A stretch of 64,000 nucleotides of DNA. It comes from an uncultured Granulosicoccaceae bacterium. Its GTDB lineage: Bacteria; Pseudomonadota; Gammaproteobacteria; Granulosicoccales; Granulosicoccaceae. How positions within the stretch are numbered: position 1 is the stretch's first letter; each line of letters starts with the position of its first letter. The position numbers and the translations under genes were made by a program. The stretch covers positions 1 through 64,000 of the forward strand of contig CALLBO010000009.1 in assembly GCA_937998875.1 (NCBI GenBank), read 5' to 3'. The notes beneath the pieces were generated by a model. That model saw only the letters and a list, made by a program, of their open reading frames with translations. It was not told the DNA's origin and made no database searches. This document shows positions 17,463 to 25,582 of the stretch, one piece after another.

Positions 17463-19562
17463 ATGATGGAAGAGCGCCTTTTGAATTCACCAGCCGTATT
17501 GGTTACCGGCAGCAGAGGTTACATCGGTGCTGCTGTTGTGCCAGCACTGCTGGAGCATGGATACACCGTTAGCGGAGCAGATCCCGGTTGGTTTCTTGAT
17601 GAAAAACAGGTGCTCGATTTTTCTACACTTTCCGTTGACTATATAAGCGGTTTTGATGCAGTAATTCATCTTGCAGGTCTCTCCGATGACAAACTCTGTG
17701 ATGCCTTCCCCGACAAAGCCGAGGATATCAACGTAACTGAAACCCTATCCTTTGCTGCACGCTGCAAACAGGCGGGTGTTAGCCGGTTCGTTCTGGCATC
17801 AAGTGCGGCGGTGTATGGAAATACCGATAGTGCGGTAAGTGAAGATCATCCGCTGAATCCACAAACGGTCTATTCAAAAGGTAAGTCAGAGGCCGAACTA
17901 AGGCTGTTGGAATTAGTCAGCCCGGAATTCGACATCGTGTGTTTGAGGTTCGGGTCTGCGTATGGGTACAGCGCACAACCGCGAGAGGACCTTGTGCTTA
18001 ATCGTTTGGCCAAGCGTGCAATCAATGAAGATGAGATTGGTCTTTTCACCGATGGACGTTCCTACCGTCCATTCGTGCATGTTGAAGACATTGCCGCTGC
18101 TATTACTCATGCAATATCCTGTGCCGAGTTAACCCGAAAACACCATATCTTTAACGTATCGCACCCACAGGGCAATTTACCCGTCGGCAAAGCGGTCGAG
18201 ATACTCGCACAAATTTCCGGTGCAACTCTATTGGAGCCACACGATAAAACTGATCCGCGCTCGTATGCTATCGATGTAAATCGATTCATAGAAACGGGGT
18301 TTACTTATCAGTGGCCGTTGGAGAGGGGATTAGATCATCTGGTACGGCAGTTAAGATATCTGTCATCTCACAAGCCCGAACAAGATCGAATTGAAAAACT
18401 CTCCCTAGTATTCAAGGAAAACAACAATACTCCTTCTGATCAAGTTGCGTCGGTCAGTCCCTCAGTGCTTGGTGAAGAGTCAAGTAAACGCTATCTGTCA
18501 GATGTCGGTTCAATCGTTCAGAACTCCCGATACCGTTTGGCCGGAGCGCAAAGTTGTACTGCCGCTCAATTGCTACAGCAGGAATATCAAACATCAGACA
18601 ATCAGGAAGCGCTCATGCTCAGGAGCGGCACCGATGCACTGACGCGCGGGCTTCAAGTGCTCGGAGTAAAAGCCGGTAGTTCTGTGGCAATGCCCGATCA
18701 GTGCTTTCATGCGGTGGCGGCCACTGTTCTATCTCTCGGTGCCAAACCTGTGCTTATAGACATACGCGGTGACGACTTCAACCTTGACTCAAAAGCACTG
18801 GAAGCTTTTCTGGCAAATAACACAGTTGATTGCGTAATAGTTGTTGATAACTACGGCACACCGGCAGACTGGGCTGCTATTTCTGCCGTGACTCGCTTAC
18901 ACAGAATATCGCTTATTGTCGATGCGTGCGAAAGCCTCGGTGCATCCCGGCAATCACAAAAGGTAGTGGACTATGCCGATGTGGTTGTTGTCAGCTTTAG
19001 TTTTACCAAGCCCGTTCATGCTGCCGGTATGGGTGGCGCTCTGATCGCAGATCGCTCGATCACCCAAACCATCGAATCCAATGAGGCTTACTTATATCGA
19101 CAGCTACGGCTTCCGGAAATCAACGCGGCGTATCTGGTCAGAGCATGGGATCAATTACACTGCAATATTAATCATCTGCGCGATATCTATAGCAGTTACA
19201 GTGAAGTGGCACATCACTTTGGTCTCTTGCCGCAGAAAGAGCACGGACGGAGCACCCGCATTCACGCACCGTTTCTGGTTCCGGTCGATTGGTCAGCTGA
19301 AACCCGGGATATCCTGATAAAGAAACTCGCAGGTGAAGGCATACAAGCTGCCACACAGTTCCAGTGCCAGTCCCGTTTATTGTCATTAGACAGTGATTGC
19401 AATGTGTCTATAGATACCGCGAATCGCGTTATCACCCTACCCACGGGAGGTGGATTGCAAAAAAGCTCGATCAAACGCGTGCAAACCGCGCTCAACACCT
19501 GCCTCGAAAGTCTCCTGAACTCGAACGCAACCAGCAACACCTTGGCGGAAACTGCGGTCTAA
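17463..19562 (+). CDS. Fused NAD-dependent sugar epimerase/dehydratase and DegT-type PLP aminotransferase
   Basis: A 699-residue bifunctional protein. Residues about 10-300 are an extended SDR: VTGSRGYIG is the NAD-binding loop, the SSAAVYG strand supplies the catalytic Ser region and YSKGK the Tyr-x3-Lys pair. A linker of about 40 residues leads to residues 335-690, which resemble DegT/DnrJ/EryC1 aminotransferases: RSGTDALTRGLQVLG, a cofactor strand IVDACESLGA, and SFSFTKPVHAAGMGGAL with the Lys expected to bind PLP. In most pathways these are separate genes acting in sequence: the SDR makes a keto-sugar nucleotide and the aminotransferase converts it to an amino sugar. Fusion would couple the steps. 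The next gene is a glycosyltransferase, the expected consumer. No frameshift is seen; the linker is in frame. Confidence 0.85.
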   Translation: MMEERLLNSPAVLVTGSRGYIGAAVVPALLEHGYTVSGADPGWFLDEKQVLDFSTLSVDYISGFDAVIHLAGLSDDKLCDAFPDKAEDINVTETLSFAARCKQAGVSRFVLASSAAVYGNTDSAVSEDHPLNPQTVYSKGKSEAELRLLELVSPEFDIVCLRFGSAYGYSAQPREDLVLNRLAKRAINEDEIGLFTDGRSYRPFVHVEDIAAAITHAISCAELTRKHHIFNVSHPQGNLPVGKAVEILAQISGATLLEPHDKTDPRSYAIDVNRFIETGFTYQWPLERGLDHLVRQLRYLSSHKPEQDRIEKLSLVFKENNNTPSDQVASVSPSVLGEESSKRYLSDVGSIVQNSRYRLAGAQSCTAAQLLQQEYQTSDNQEALMLRSGTDALTRGLQVLGVKAGSSVAMPDQCFHAVAATVLSLGAKPVLIDIRGDDFNLDSKALEAFLANNTVDCVIVVDNYGTPADWAAISAVTRLHRISLIVDACESLGASRQSQKVVDYADVVVVSFSFTKPVHAAGMGGALIADRSITQTIESNEAYLYRQLRLPEINAAYLVRAWDQLHCNINHLRDIYSSYSEVAHHFGLLPQKEHGRSTRIHAPFLVPVDWSAETRDILIKKLAGEGIQAATQFQCQSRLLSLDSDCNVSIDTANRVITLPTGGGLQKSSIKRVQTALNTCLESLLNSNATSNTLAETAV

Positions 19563-19613
19563 CCGGACTAACTCCCGTATAAAAAGCGGTTTCAGTTTAT
19601 TACAGGATTCTCG

Positions 19614-20528
19614 ATGCTCGTATCAGTCTGTATGTGTGTATATAAACGCGAAAGTCTTGAAAGAACGCTCGCGAGTATTATTAGGCAGAAGCTACCTGAT
19701 GGCTATTCAGTCGAAGTCGTCGTCTTCGACAATGATATTGACGAGTCGGGCCGGGCACGTTGCGAAAAATTCCAGCAAGCTCAAACCGATGTAGATATAC
19801 GGTATTTCGTCAATGGTGTACGAAACCTTTCCGTACTCAGAAATGCAACCATGGAACACGCTAAAGGTGAGTTACTGCTTTTTATCGATGATGATGAATG
19901 GGCCAGCACTGATGACTGGCTTGCGCAACTGATTACCACCATGCACGAGTACAACGCAGACATTGTATTCGGCCGAGTCCTGGTTCACTACCCGGAGGGC
20001 ACACCCAAGTGGATAGTTGAAGGCGACCTGTTAGGTAAGGTCCCACATGCACACGGCAAAAAACTTACTAAAGGAGCAACATCAAACGCACTAATGAAAG
20101 CACATTGGGCACGGGAGCGGGAATTTCGCTTCGATCCGTTTTTTGGGAAGTCCGGTGGAGAAGACACTGATTTATTTAATCGCATCTACAAAGCGGGTGG
20201 GATTCTGATCTATGACGCGAACGCACTGGTCGAAGAAGTGGCAGAACCACAGCGCCTGAACCTTGAATATATTAAAAAGCTCAATATTCGGATTGGCCAG
20301 ACTCACTACCATTATCTATGGTCAAAGCAACGCGGGTTTGATGCAGCAAAGACACTTTTATTTGTAATTGCGCAGGTTGCAGGATACGGACTACTAACTC
20401 TGGTCACCCTGCCATTTAATAAAGGCTGGGCGCTACGATGGTATGTACGCCTGATTCGAAATATGGAAAAGCTGACCATGATAGTCACCGGGGGTAGACG
20501 GTCAGTGGAGTTATACGGAAACAACTAG
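19614..20528 (+). CDS. Family 2 glycosyltransferase
   Basis: A 304-residue GT-A enzyme. It begins VSVCMCVYKRESLERTLASI, the usual nucleotide-sugar-binding strand, with DND and the IDDDEW segment near residue 85 giving the acidic residues that hold the divalent ion. GGEDTDLFNRI corresponds to the base-containing ED motif. A hydrophobic stretch near residues 240-265 (TLLFVIAQVAGYGLLTLVTL) may anchor it to the inner membrane. The start has AGGA six bases upstream. It follows the epimerase-aminotransferase fusion by 51 bp and is probably the sugar-transferring step of the same pathway. Donor and acceptor are unknown. A mobile element copy begins 25 bp after its stop codon. Confidence 0.85.
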   Translation: MLVSVCMCVYKRESLERTLASIIRQKLPDGYSVEVVVFDNDIDESGRARCEKFQQAQTDVDIRYFVNGVRNLSVLRNATMEHAKGELLLFIDDDEWASTDDWLAQLITTMHEYNADIVFGRVLVHYPEGTPKWIVEGDLLGKVPHAHGKKLTKGATSNALMKAHWAREREFRFDPFFGKSGGEDTDLFNRIYKAGGILIYDANALVEEVAEPQRLNLEYIKKLNIRIGQTHYHYLWSKQRGFDAAKTLLFVIAQVAGYGLLTLVTLPFNKGWALRWYVRLIRNMEKLTMIVTGGRRSVELYGNN

Positions 20529-20552
20529 TTTCAGAACTACTGATGTTCCATC

Positions 20553-20805
20553 TAGCGTGCATTATTCATGAGGATTCGGCATCCACAGTTAATAGCGCTA
20601 AACAGGTCACTCGATCGCCTGAGAAACGCGGCTAGCCACGTGCCGAAGGGGATCGGGTGAGATGTGACGCGCCTGCTCCCATTAACCACGGGGTCTCTGG
20701 TATCGAATAGACAGAGTGCTATTTCTGATAACAGGCTAAATTACTATTAAACTCTATAAATACAGACCTTAAACTGCTTGGTCGCCTCATGAATAATGCA
20801 AGCTA
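20553..20805. mobile_element. MITE-like non-autonomous element, copy 1
   Basis: A 253-bp sequence bounded by 21-bp inverted repeats (20553-20573 and 20785-20805) with one mismatch; the shared core is GCATTATTCATGAGG. It has no coding capacity. A copy about 90% identical lies at 35593-35850. Flanking CTAG on the left and CTAA on the right suggest a 4-bp target duplication with one change. The short length, paired ends and absence of a transposase fit a miniature element mobilised in trans. Four-base duplications and CC ends recall IS1380-type elements, but that link is inference. Confidence 0.75.
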
Positions 20806-21064
20806 AAGACTCTACATCTTTGGATTCGTTCGGGAGGAGGGAATTTCCACTAGAGCTCTCAAACGCGCAACTCTGCCATCATCCCTGCATCGTGATCAAA
20901 AAAAACAACTACCATTAGCGCAAATAACGTCAATCAGCATCACCGCGTTTGCTATTATTAGGAGTTATCTGAGCAGATTATCCCAACCTGATTCACTGCT
21001 GCATCGGCATACCTCCTGCTGATCAATCTACACTCACCAGCAGCAGTGATGCAGAGAAGAAAGT
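20806..21064. promoter_or_regulatory. Leader of the zinc-ribbon protein gene with a long stem-loop
   Basis: No gene is seen between the mobile element and the ATG at 21065. A perfect 10-bp inverted repeat, TCACTGCTGC (20993-21002) with GCAGCAGTGA (21040-21049), encloses 37 bases and ends 15 bases before the start codon, so it would sit in the 5' leader close to the ribosome-binding site. Its role is unknown. Confidence 0.3.
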
Positions 21065-21733
21065 ATGAATGAAAAAAACACAGGCTTCTGCGTCTCTTGT
21101 GGTGTTGCAAGAAACTACGGCGACACGTGCGACTACTGCGGCAGGCACTATGTCGAATCCACAGACGCTCCGCATAAGCGTGTTACCGCGTTACCAACCA
21201 GGTACAAAATAACCCGGCAGCAAGACAACACTGCCATCACCTGGCGCTGGGCAGGAAAGTCCGGATGGATGATGATCCCGTTTGCATTGATCTGGATTAC
21301 GATGACATTGCCGATTGCAGCTGACTTTCTGCAGCAACCGGCAGGTAATTTACCCATCGCTTTGCTGCCAATGGCTGTAGGCTTCATACTGCTGGGTCAC
21401 ACGATCATGAAGATGATCAACAAAACAACAATCTTCGCCGGCAAGCAATCGCTGTACATGAAGCACCACCCTATCCCCTGGCGTGGCAATTTTAAAATTC
21501 CCACAGATAACATTGAGCAGGTATTCGTCTCCCGAACACAGCGCTCAAACAAAGAGACGAGCTGGCATGCGCCGGCACTACAGCTGATCACCAAAGACGG
21601 ACAAAGACACCAGTTGCTACGCGGCAGATCAGAAGCAGAGTTCTCAGACTTTGAGTCTTTGCGACTTATTGTTCTTAAAGCACTGGGTATAAAACCAGAG
21701 ACGATAGCAGGCGCGCATGACAGCTTTAGTTAA
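21065..21733 (+). CDS. Zinc-ribbon membrane protein of unknown function
   Basis: A 222-residue protein I do not recognise. Residues 9-27 hold two Cys pairs (CVSC and CDYC, 12 residues apart), a zinc ribbon. Two hydrophobic helices follow at about 72-92 and 98-115 (MMIPFALIWITMTLPIAA and PIALLPMAVGFILLG). The C-terminal half is soluble, with beta-rich segments around a DNIEQVFVSRTQRS motif and a GQRHQLLRG strand that look like a PH-like fold of the kind found in bacterial membrane proteins; this is only a guess. It stands alone between a mobile element and a convergent lipoprotein gene. Confidence 0.6.
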   Translation: MNEKNTGFCVSCGVARNYGDTCDYCGRHYVESTDAPHKRVTALPTRYKITRQQDNTAITWRWAGKSGWMMIPFALIWITMTLPIAADFLQQPAGNLPIALLPMAVGFILLGHTIMKMINKTTIFAGKQSLYMKHHPIPWRGNFKIPTDNIEQVFVSRTQRSNKETSWHAPALQLITKDGQRHQLLRGRSEAEFSDFESLRLIVLKALGIKPETIAGAHDSFS

Positions 21734-21748
21734 CCGCCATCAGATTTT

Positions 21749-21952
21749 TTATTTCGATTTTTTCTTCACGGGGATCGACTGCAGCGTTTGAGTTAACCAC
21801 CGGGCTCCCCGGTTGGGTAACAACGCGATATCCGTAACAGGGTTTCCGGCAACACCCCTGGCTTCACCATCAGGGGATACTCCGTTAGCACTGCAACCAG
21901 CCAATGCCAATGCAACAACAAAAAACACAATACTTAAACACTTTGATTTCAC
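21749..21952 (-). CDS. Small lipoprotein of unknown function
   Basis: A protein of 67 residues with a lipoprotein signal (FFVVALALAGC, lipobox ALAGC) and a mature part of about 45 residues ending in a Lys-rich tail. I place the start at the GTG at 21952 because a strong ribosome-binding site, GGAAGGAGAGG, lies just upstream; the longer frame would translate through it. It follows the rhombotarget-type lipoprotein gene by 58 bp on the same strand, so the two may be cotranscribed. No known domain is seen. Confidence 0.6.
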   Translation of the reverse strand: MKSKCLSIVFFVVALALAGCSANGVSPDGEARGVAGNPVTDIALLPNRGARWLTQTLQSIPVKKKSK

Positions 21953-22010
21953 AATAACCTCTCCTTCCTTTTTGTACTTCAATTAATCGATTGTATAGAG
22001 CTCCGGTTGC

Positions 22011-22901
22011 TTACGTTCTGTTGGCAAACTCCCTGCCGTCGGCAAAGAACCTAATAAGCAAAAAAAGCATAGCAATCGGTATCCAGGCATAAAAAGAGCC
22101 ACCACCGCTGTAGCCTTCGCGAACATTAATGCTGGCAACTTTCTCGTCCTTGACTCTGGTAGCAAAGCGGGCAAGCTCTGCTTCAAGGTTAACTGTCATG
22201 TCAGCAACAGCGTGATCAAAACTTTGCAGTGATTTTTCTAGCAACGCATTGTCGATACCGATAGCCGTTGTTCTTTTGGTGAGTTTGTTTATCCCGGGTG
22301 CTCTAAACAGCATTTTTTTACTTTTTACATCGAAAACCGCTGTATCGACAAATGTTTGAACTGTATTTTCATTCCCGGGAATGACGTACATGCCAACAAT
22401 GGTCCAGTAAAGCAGTGCAGCATTATTTTCAAGAGATTGTGATACCTGATCGTATGAAACAAGTGCCATCACATCAACATCGTACAATCTTGCAACTTGC
22501 TCAATCGTCAGGAAGCCCTTACCCCCTTTCAAGTAGGCATCAGGTATCACCTCTATGCGATCAATGTACTCATATTTAAGAAAACCGTTTTTTACTTTAT
22601 CCAGAAGCTCTATTTGATCTTTACTATGTATACCATCTCGATGCCAGTTTTCTGAAGGTACAAATGCCAGACCCACTGTAACCGGCAAGGTTAACGTTGG
22701 AATTTCAGGCGTTAATTCTTTTTGCAGTACTTTTTCATGCTCTACATCTGATCTGTGTCTTAGCTCTGGATACAGAAAATCCATCAAGCTGCTCGACTGG
22801 GCATTCCTTTCCCCGTTTCGGCTGACAAGCGTGCTGCAGGATGCTAACAACAACACGTTCAGCATCAGAACCATAACTCGGGTTAACATCGACATCCGCA
22901 T
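22011..22901 (-). CDS. Rhombotarget-type lipoprotein with GlyGly-CTERM tail
   Basis: A 296-residue protein with sorting signals at both ends. The N-terminus has a lipobox (MLNVLLLASC) and so should be lipid-anchored. The C-terminus reads GYSGGGS, then a hydrophobic helix of about 15 residues and a basic end, the GlyGly-CTERM architecture that rhombosortase, a rhomboid-like protease, recognises. A family with exactly this pairing has been described as rhombotarget lipoproteins. The central part has a conserved-looking core (VTVGLAFVP and VDVMALVSYDQV) of unknown role. GAGGAG six bases before the ATG supports the start. The matching rhombosortase is not in this window. Confidence 0.75.
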   Translation of the reverse strand: MRMSMLTRVMVLMLNVLLLASCSTLVSRNGERNAQSSSLMDFLYPELRHRSDVEHEKVLQKELTPEIPTLTLPVTVGLAFVPSENWHRDGIHSKDQIELLDKVKNGFLKYEYIDRIEVIPDAYLKGGKGFLTIEQVARLYDVDVMALVSYDQVSQSLENNAALLYWTIVGMYVIPGNENTVQTFVDTAVFDVKSKKMLFRAPGINKLTKRTTAIGIDNALLEKSLQSFDHAVADMTVNLEAELARFATRVKDEKVASINVREGYSGGGSFYAWIPIAMLFLLIRFFADGREFANRT

Positions 22902-23089
22902 GATCGCTCCTCATTTCACCAATCGATCGAATGAACGGAATTCCGCAACACTCGTGGAAAAACGATGATATGTCTGCCGGTGAACGCACAAGGCTAGCTA
23001 TGCTAGACCCCGGGGCTAAACAGACCGGCTAGTTCGTGGAATGTGACAATGGTTTGCTGAGAGTGTCGAGTCCGACCGATCTTTCTGAG

Positions 23090-24130
23090 CTAGTCGACTC
23101 TGCCTCTGGAGTTGAACCCCTGGCTGAGTAAATCACCGGGCCATAGTTCAGGTGCTTCATCATCAGTGGCGCGCGCAGAGGAGGCAGCACCGCGATAAAC
23201 AACGCGCATCATCTCGTTGTTATCAAACTCTCTCATATCGCCGATGGACGATTTACCGTTATCGTCATACCTAACCAGCCATCTTCGATCAGTTAAATCT
23301 ATCTCGATTACGTGGGTTTGGCCGGGCTGTAATGTGAGCGGCTCTACCACATCCAGATCAGTGCAACTGTTCGGTGCCTCGCTATAGCGTGACTCAAGGT
23401 TGGCAGGTTCCAGTCTAAAACCACAGTTCTCTCCGGGATTATTGAGCGTCACTGGATCTTCAGAGATGTTCTGGATAGTCAGAGTGATGTGCGGACCACC
23501 AGCATCTGTGTTCTGGTTGATATTCTGACCGGCATTTTGATTGGCATCTGGCACCCTGAGACGAAAGTTGTCACTCAGTTCAATCTGAATTCCCAGATCA
23601 CTCCACTGATATCCAGTCAGTACAGCTGTACCTTTTTTGTTAACCGCAATCTCAACCTCCATGGCAGTCTGCATTCCACCTCGAACACCTCGCTTTTCTT
23701 CGATCGCAATACCACTGCCCTGTTGAACAAACAATTGTTCTATACCAAATCGAACAGATGCACGCGACCCTCCACCACGCAAAGCCCGACCTCTTCTTCC
23801 GCGTAGAAACAATCCGTCTTCAGGCTGCATATCGGTAAAAAGAACCACCTCATGCAATCCGCCTGGCTTTTCCTCAAGCAGCGCATAAATCACATCGCCT
23901 CTCTCTGGTTCATTGTCATTATCAGACCATTGCTGCGGTGCGGAGCTGATGTTATTAGCCGGGTATTGCAGCCGCACAAAGTCTCCCCGGAACGGATCCC
24001 TGGGATCAATGGGTGCGGTCGCCATGTAAATACGTTGTCCACCGGTAACTACCGATTCACGACCGTAGACCATATAGCCGAGAACCCCAAGCTGCACAGC
24101 AACACAACACAAAATCAACGCACTACGCAT
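23090..24130 (-). CDS. GDYXXLXY-domain membrane-anchored protein
   Basis: A 346-residue protein with an N-terminal hydrophobic helix (LILCCVAVQLGVLGYMVYG) that is either an uncleaved signal or an anchor. The segment DPFRGDFVRLQY near residue 50 is the motif that names the GDYXXLXY family. The rest is predicted to lie outside the cytoplasm and includes a Gly/Arg-rich patch (RGRRGRALRGGG) and a C-terminal beta-rich region. Its start overlaps the end of the DUF2157 gene by 8 bp; this pairing with a DUF2157 membrane protein is the family's usual setting, which suggests a complex. No biochemical function is established. Confidence 0.8.
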   Translation of the reverse strand: MRSALILCCVAVQLGVLGYMVYGRESVVTGGQRIYMATAPIDPRDPFRGDFVRLQYPANNISSAPQQWSDNDNEPERGDVIYALLEEKPGGLHEVVLFTDMQPEDGLFLRGRRGRALRGGGSRASVRFGIEQLFVQQGSGIAIEEKRGVRGGMQTAMEVEIAVNKKGTAVLTGYQWSDLGIQIELSDNFRLRVPDANQNAGQNINQNTDAGGPHITLTIQNISEDPVTLNNPGENCGFRLEPANLESRYSEAPNSCTDLDVVEPLTLQPGQTHVIEIDLTDRRWLVRYDDNGKSSIGDMREFDNNEMMRVVYRGAASSARATDDEAPELWPGDLLSQGFNSRGRVD

Positions 24131-25415
24131 GATTTTGCTCTCTCAGCTTTCGCTTTGAGTATAAGTGCCCGATGAAGAACAACATCGCACCAAGCACCAC
24201 AAACACCAGTGAGCGCATTAGCAGGCTTTCGAACAAATCGTTAAAGCGTGCATACACCAGTGCACCCAGTACCAGACATCCAATGGCTACCTGTTGCCAC
24301 TTTAAATTGTCGGTTCCTCTGATGATCAACAGTACACAGTGTGCCGCGAGTATGGCGTCATAAATTAAACTAAAGACCATTGCTGGCAGCAGTAAATCAA
24401 AAGCACCCTGCGTCAGCATAACCAGTATCGACAGCAGAATTAATCCGTGCTGGAGCAGTTTGGTTCGCTGGAACTTTGCTTTTGTCCCGTATACAAGCAT
24501 TCCTGCCCATGCCAGCGCGGCAACACCCAGCGTTACCCACAGGACCATCAGCTCTGCCTGGGTATCAAGCGTTGGAATATTGCCGACAACACCACGAACG
24601 AATGTCATTGCAAATAAAATCAACCCGTAGACAGCAGCGCCGACACTCCTCAACACATCGGCACTTTGCGGGAAGCTCGTTCTAGCTACCGCGTAAGACA
24701 ACGCAATCAGCAGCACGCCAACTGCAAACAAAATGTACACAACAAGGTCACCACTTACATGGGCGCTAATATTCACAAGCGCAAGGCCGATAACGGCCAC
24801 CAGACCAAACATTAGTAGAACTCTGGAACGCAGCATCCATGCAAGCGGCAAAACACCAAAAAACACCAGCACTACGCTTAGTACATGTTGGCGATCAAAG
24901 TCTATTATCTCGAATGACCCCCAGGCACAAAACAGTGCGGTGGCAAAAACCCCTTGTATGGCTGACGGCAATACCCAGCCAAACAGCAGCGCTGCCGCCC
25001 CCCACACCAGAAACGCGTTCGGATAGTGTTCGTCAATATGATAAATCTGCGCTATCAGGAAGATACCGGCACCAAACAGCATGGTACCGATCAGATGAAA
25101 CCCTTCAGAAAGATTAGTTTGCTCTGCATTTTTATATCGAGTGAACCAACCGAGTAGATGAAAAGCTGCAAGTGCGACAAAAATCATTGCGAGCTTTGCT
25201 GCCTTGGGGAGGCTTTGCCAGTTGTAAGCAAAAAACAGAATTACACCCAAACCGAAAATAATAGCGCCGATTGCAGTCAGTAATGAGAACCCGCGACTGC
25301 CTGTTGCATCCGCAGCGTAGCGCGACTTAAGCAACTGACCGGTCGACTGGTCAATTAACCCTTCACTTACCCACGATTGTATTTCTGACTGTAACCAGTC
25401 TGCGCGACTACTCAT
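24123..25415 (-). CDS. DUF2157-family multi-spanning membrane protein
   Basis: A 430-residue protein. A soluble N-terminus of about 45 residues (SEIQSWVSEGLIDQSTGQLL, characteristic of DUF2157) is followed by about 12 hydrophobic helices covering the remainder. The first helix pair, AIGAIIFGLGVILFFAYNW, is the most conserved-looking block. It is translationally coupled to the GDYXXLXY gene downstream (8-bp overlap). Known members have no assigned activity; a role as a membrane partner or transporter for the periplasmic GDYXXLXY protein is inference only. Confidence 0.8.
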   Translation of the reverse strand: MSSRADWLQSEIQSWVSEGLIDQSTGQLLKSRYAADATGSRGFSLLTAIGAIIFGLGVILFFAYNWQSLPKAAKLAMIFVALAAFHLLGWFTRYKNAEQTNLSEGFHLIGTMLFGAGIFLIAQIYHIDEHYPNAFLVWGAAALLFGWVLPSAIQGVFATALFCAWGSFEIIDFDRQHVLSVVLVFFGVLPLAWMLRSRVLLMFGLVAVIGLALVNISAHVSGDLVVYILFAVGVLLIALSYAVARTSFPQSADVLRSVGAAVYGLILFAMTFVRGVVGNIPTLDTQAELMVLWVTLGVAALAWAGMLVYGTKAKFQRTKLLQHGLILLSILVMLTQGAFDLLLPAMVFSLIYDAILAAHCVLLIIRGTDNLKWQQVAIGCLVLGALVYARFNDLFESLLMRSLVFVVLGAMLFFIGHLYSKRKLREQNHA

Positions 25416-25582
25416 CGTCTAAAGGGTAGTGCAAGTTACGCGACATTCCTACCAGATAATACCCATTAGCTCTGAGGTTAAGGCCTGGAACAGAAAGTTT
25501 TCGCTAATAAGATAAATAGGATTTGACATTATTGTCATGACACAATAATCTTTCCAGACCATCATTGCCGTCGTACTGAATT

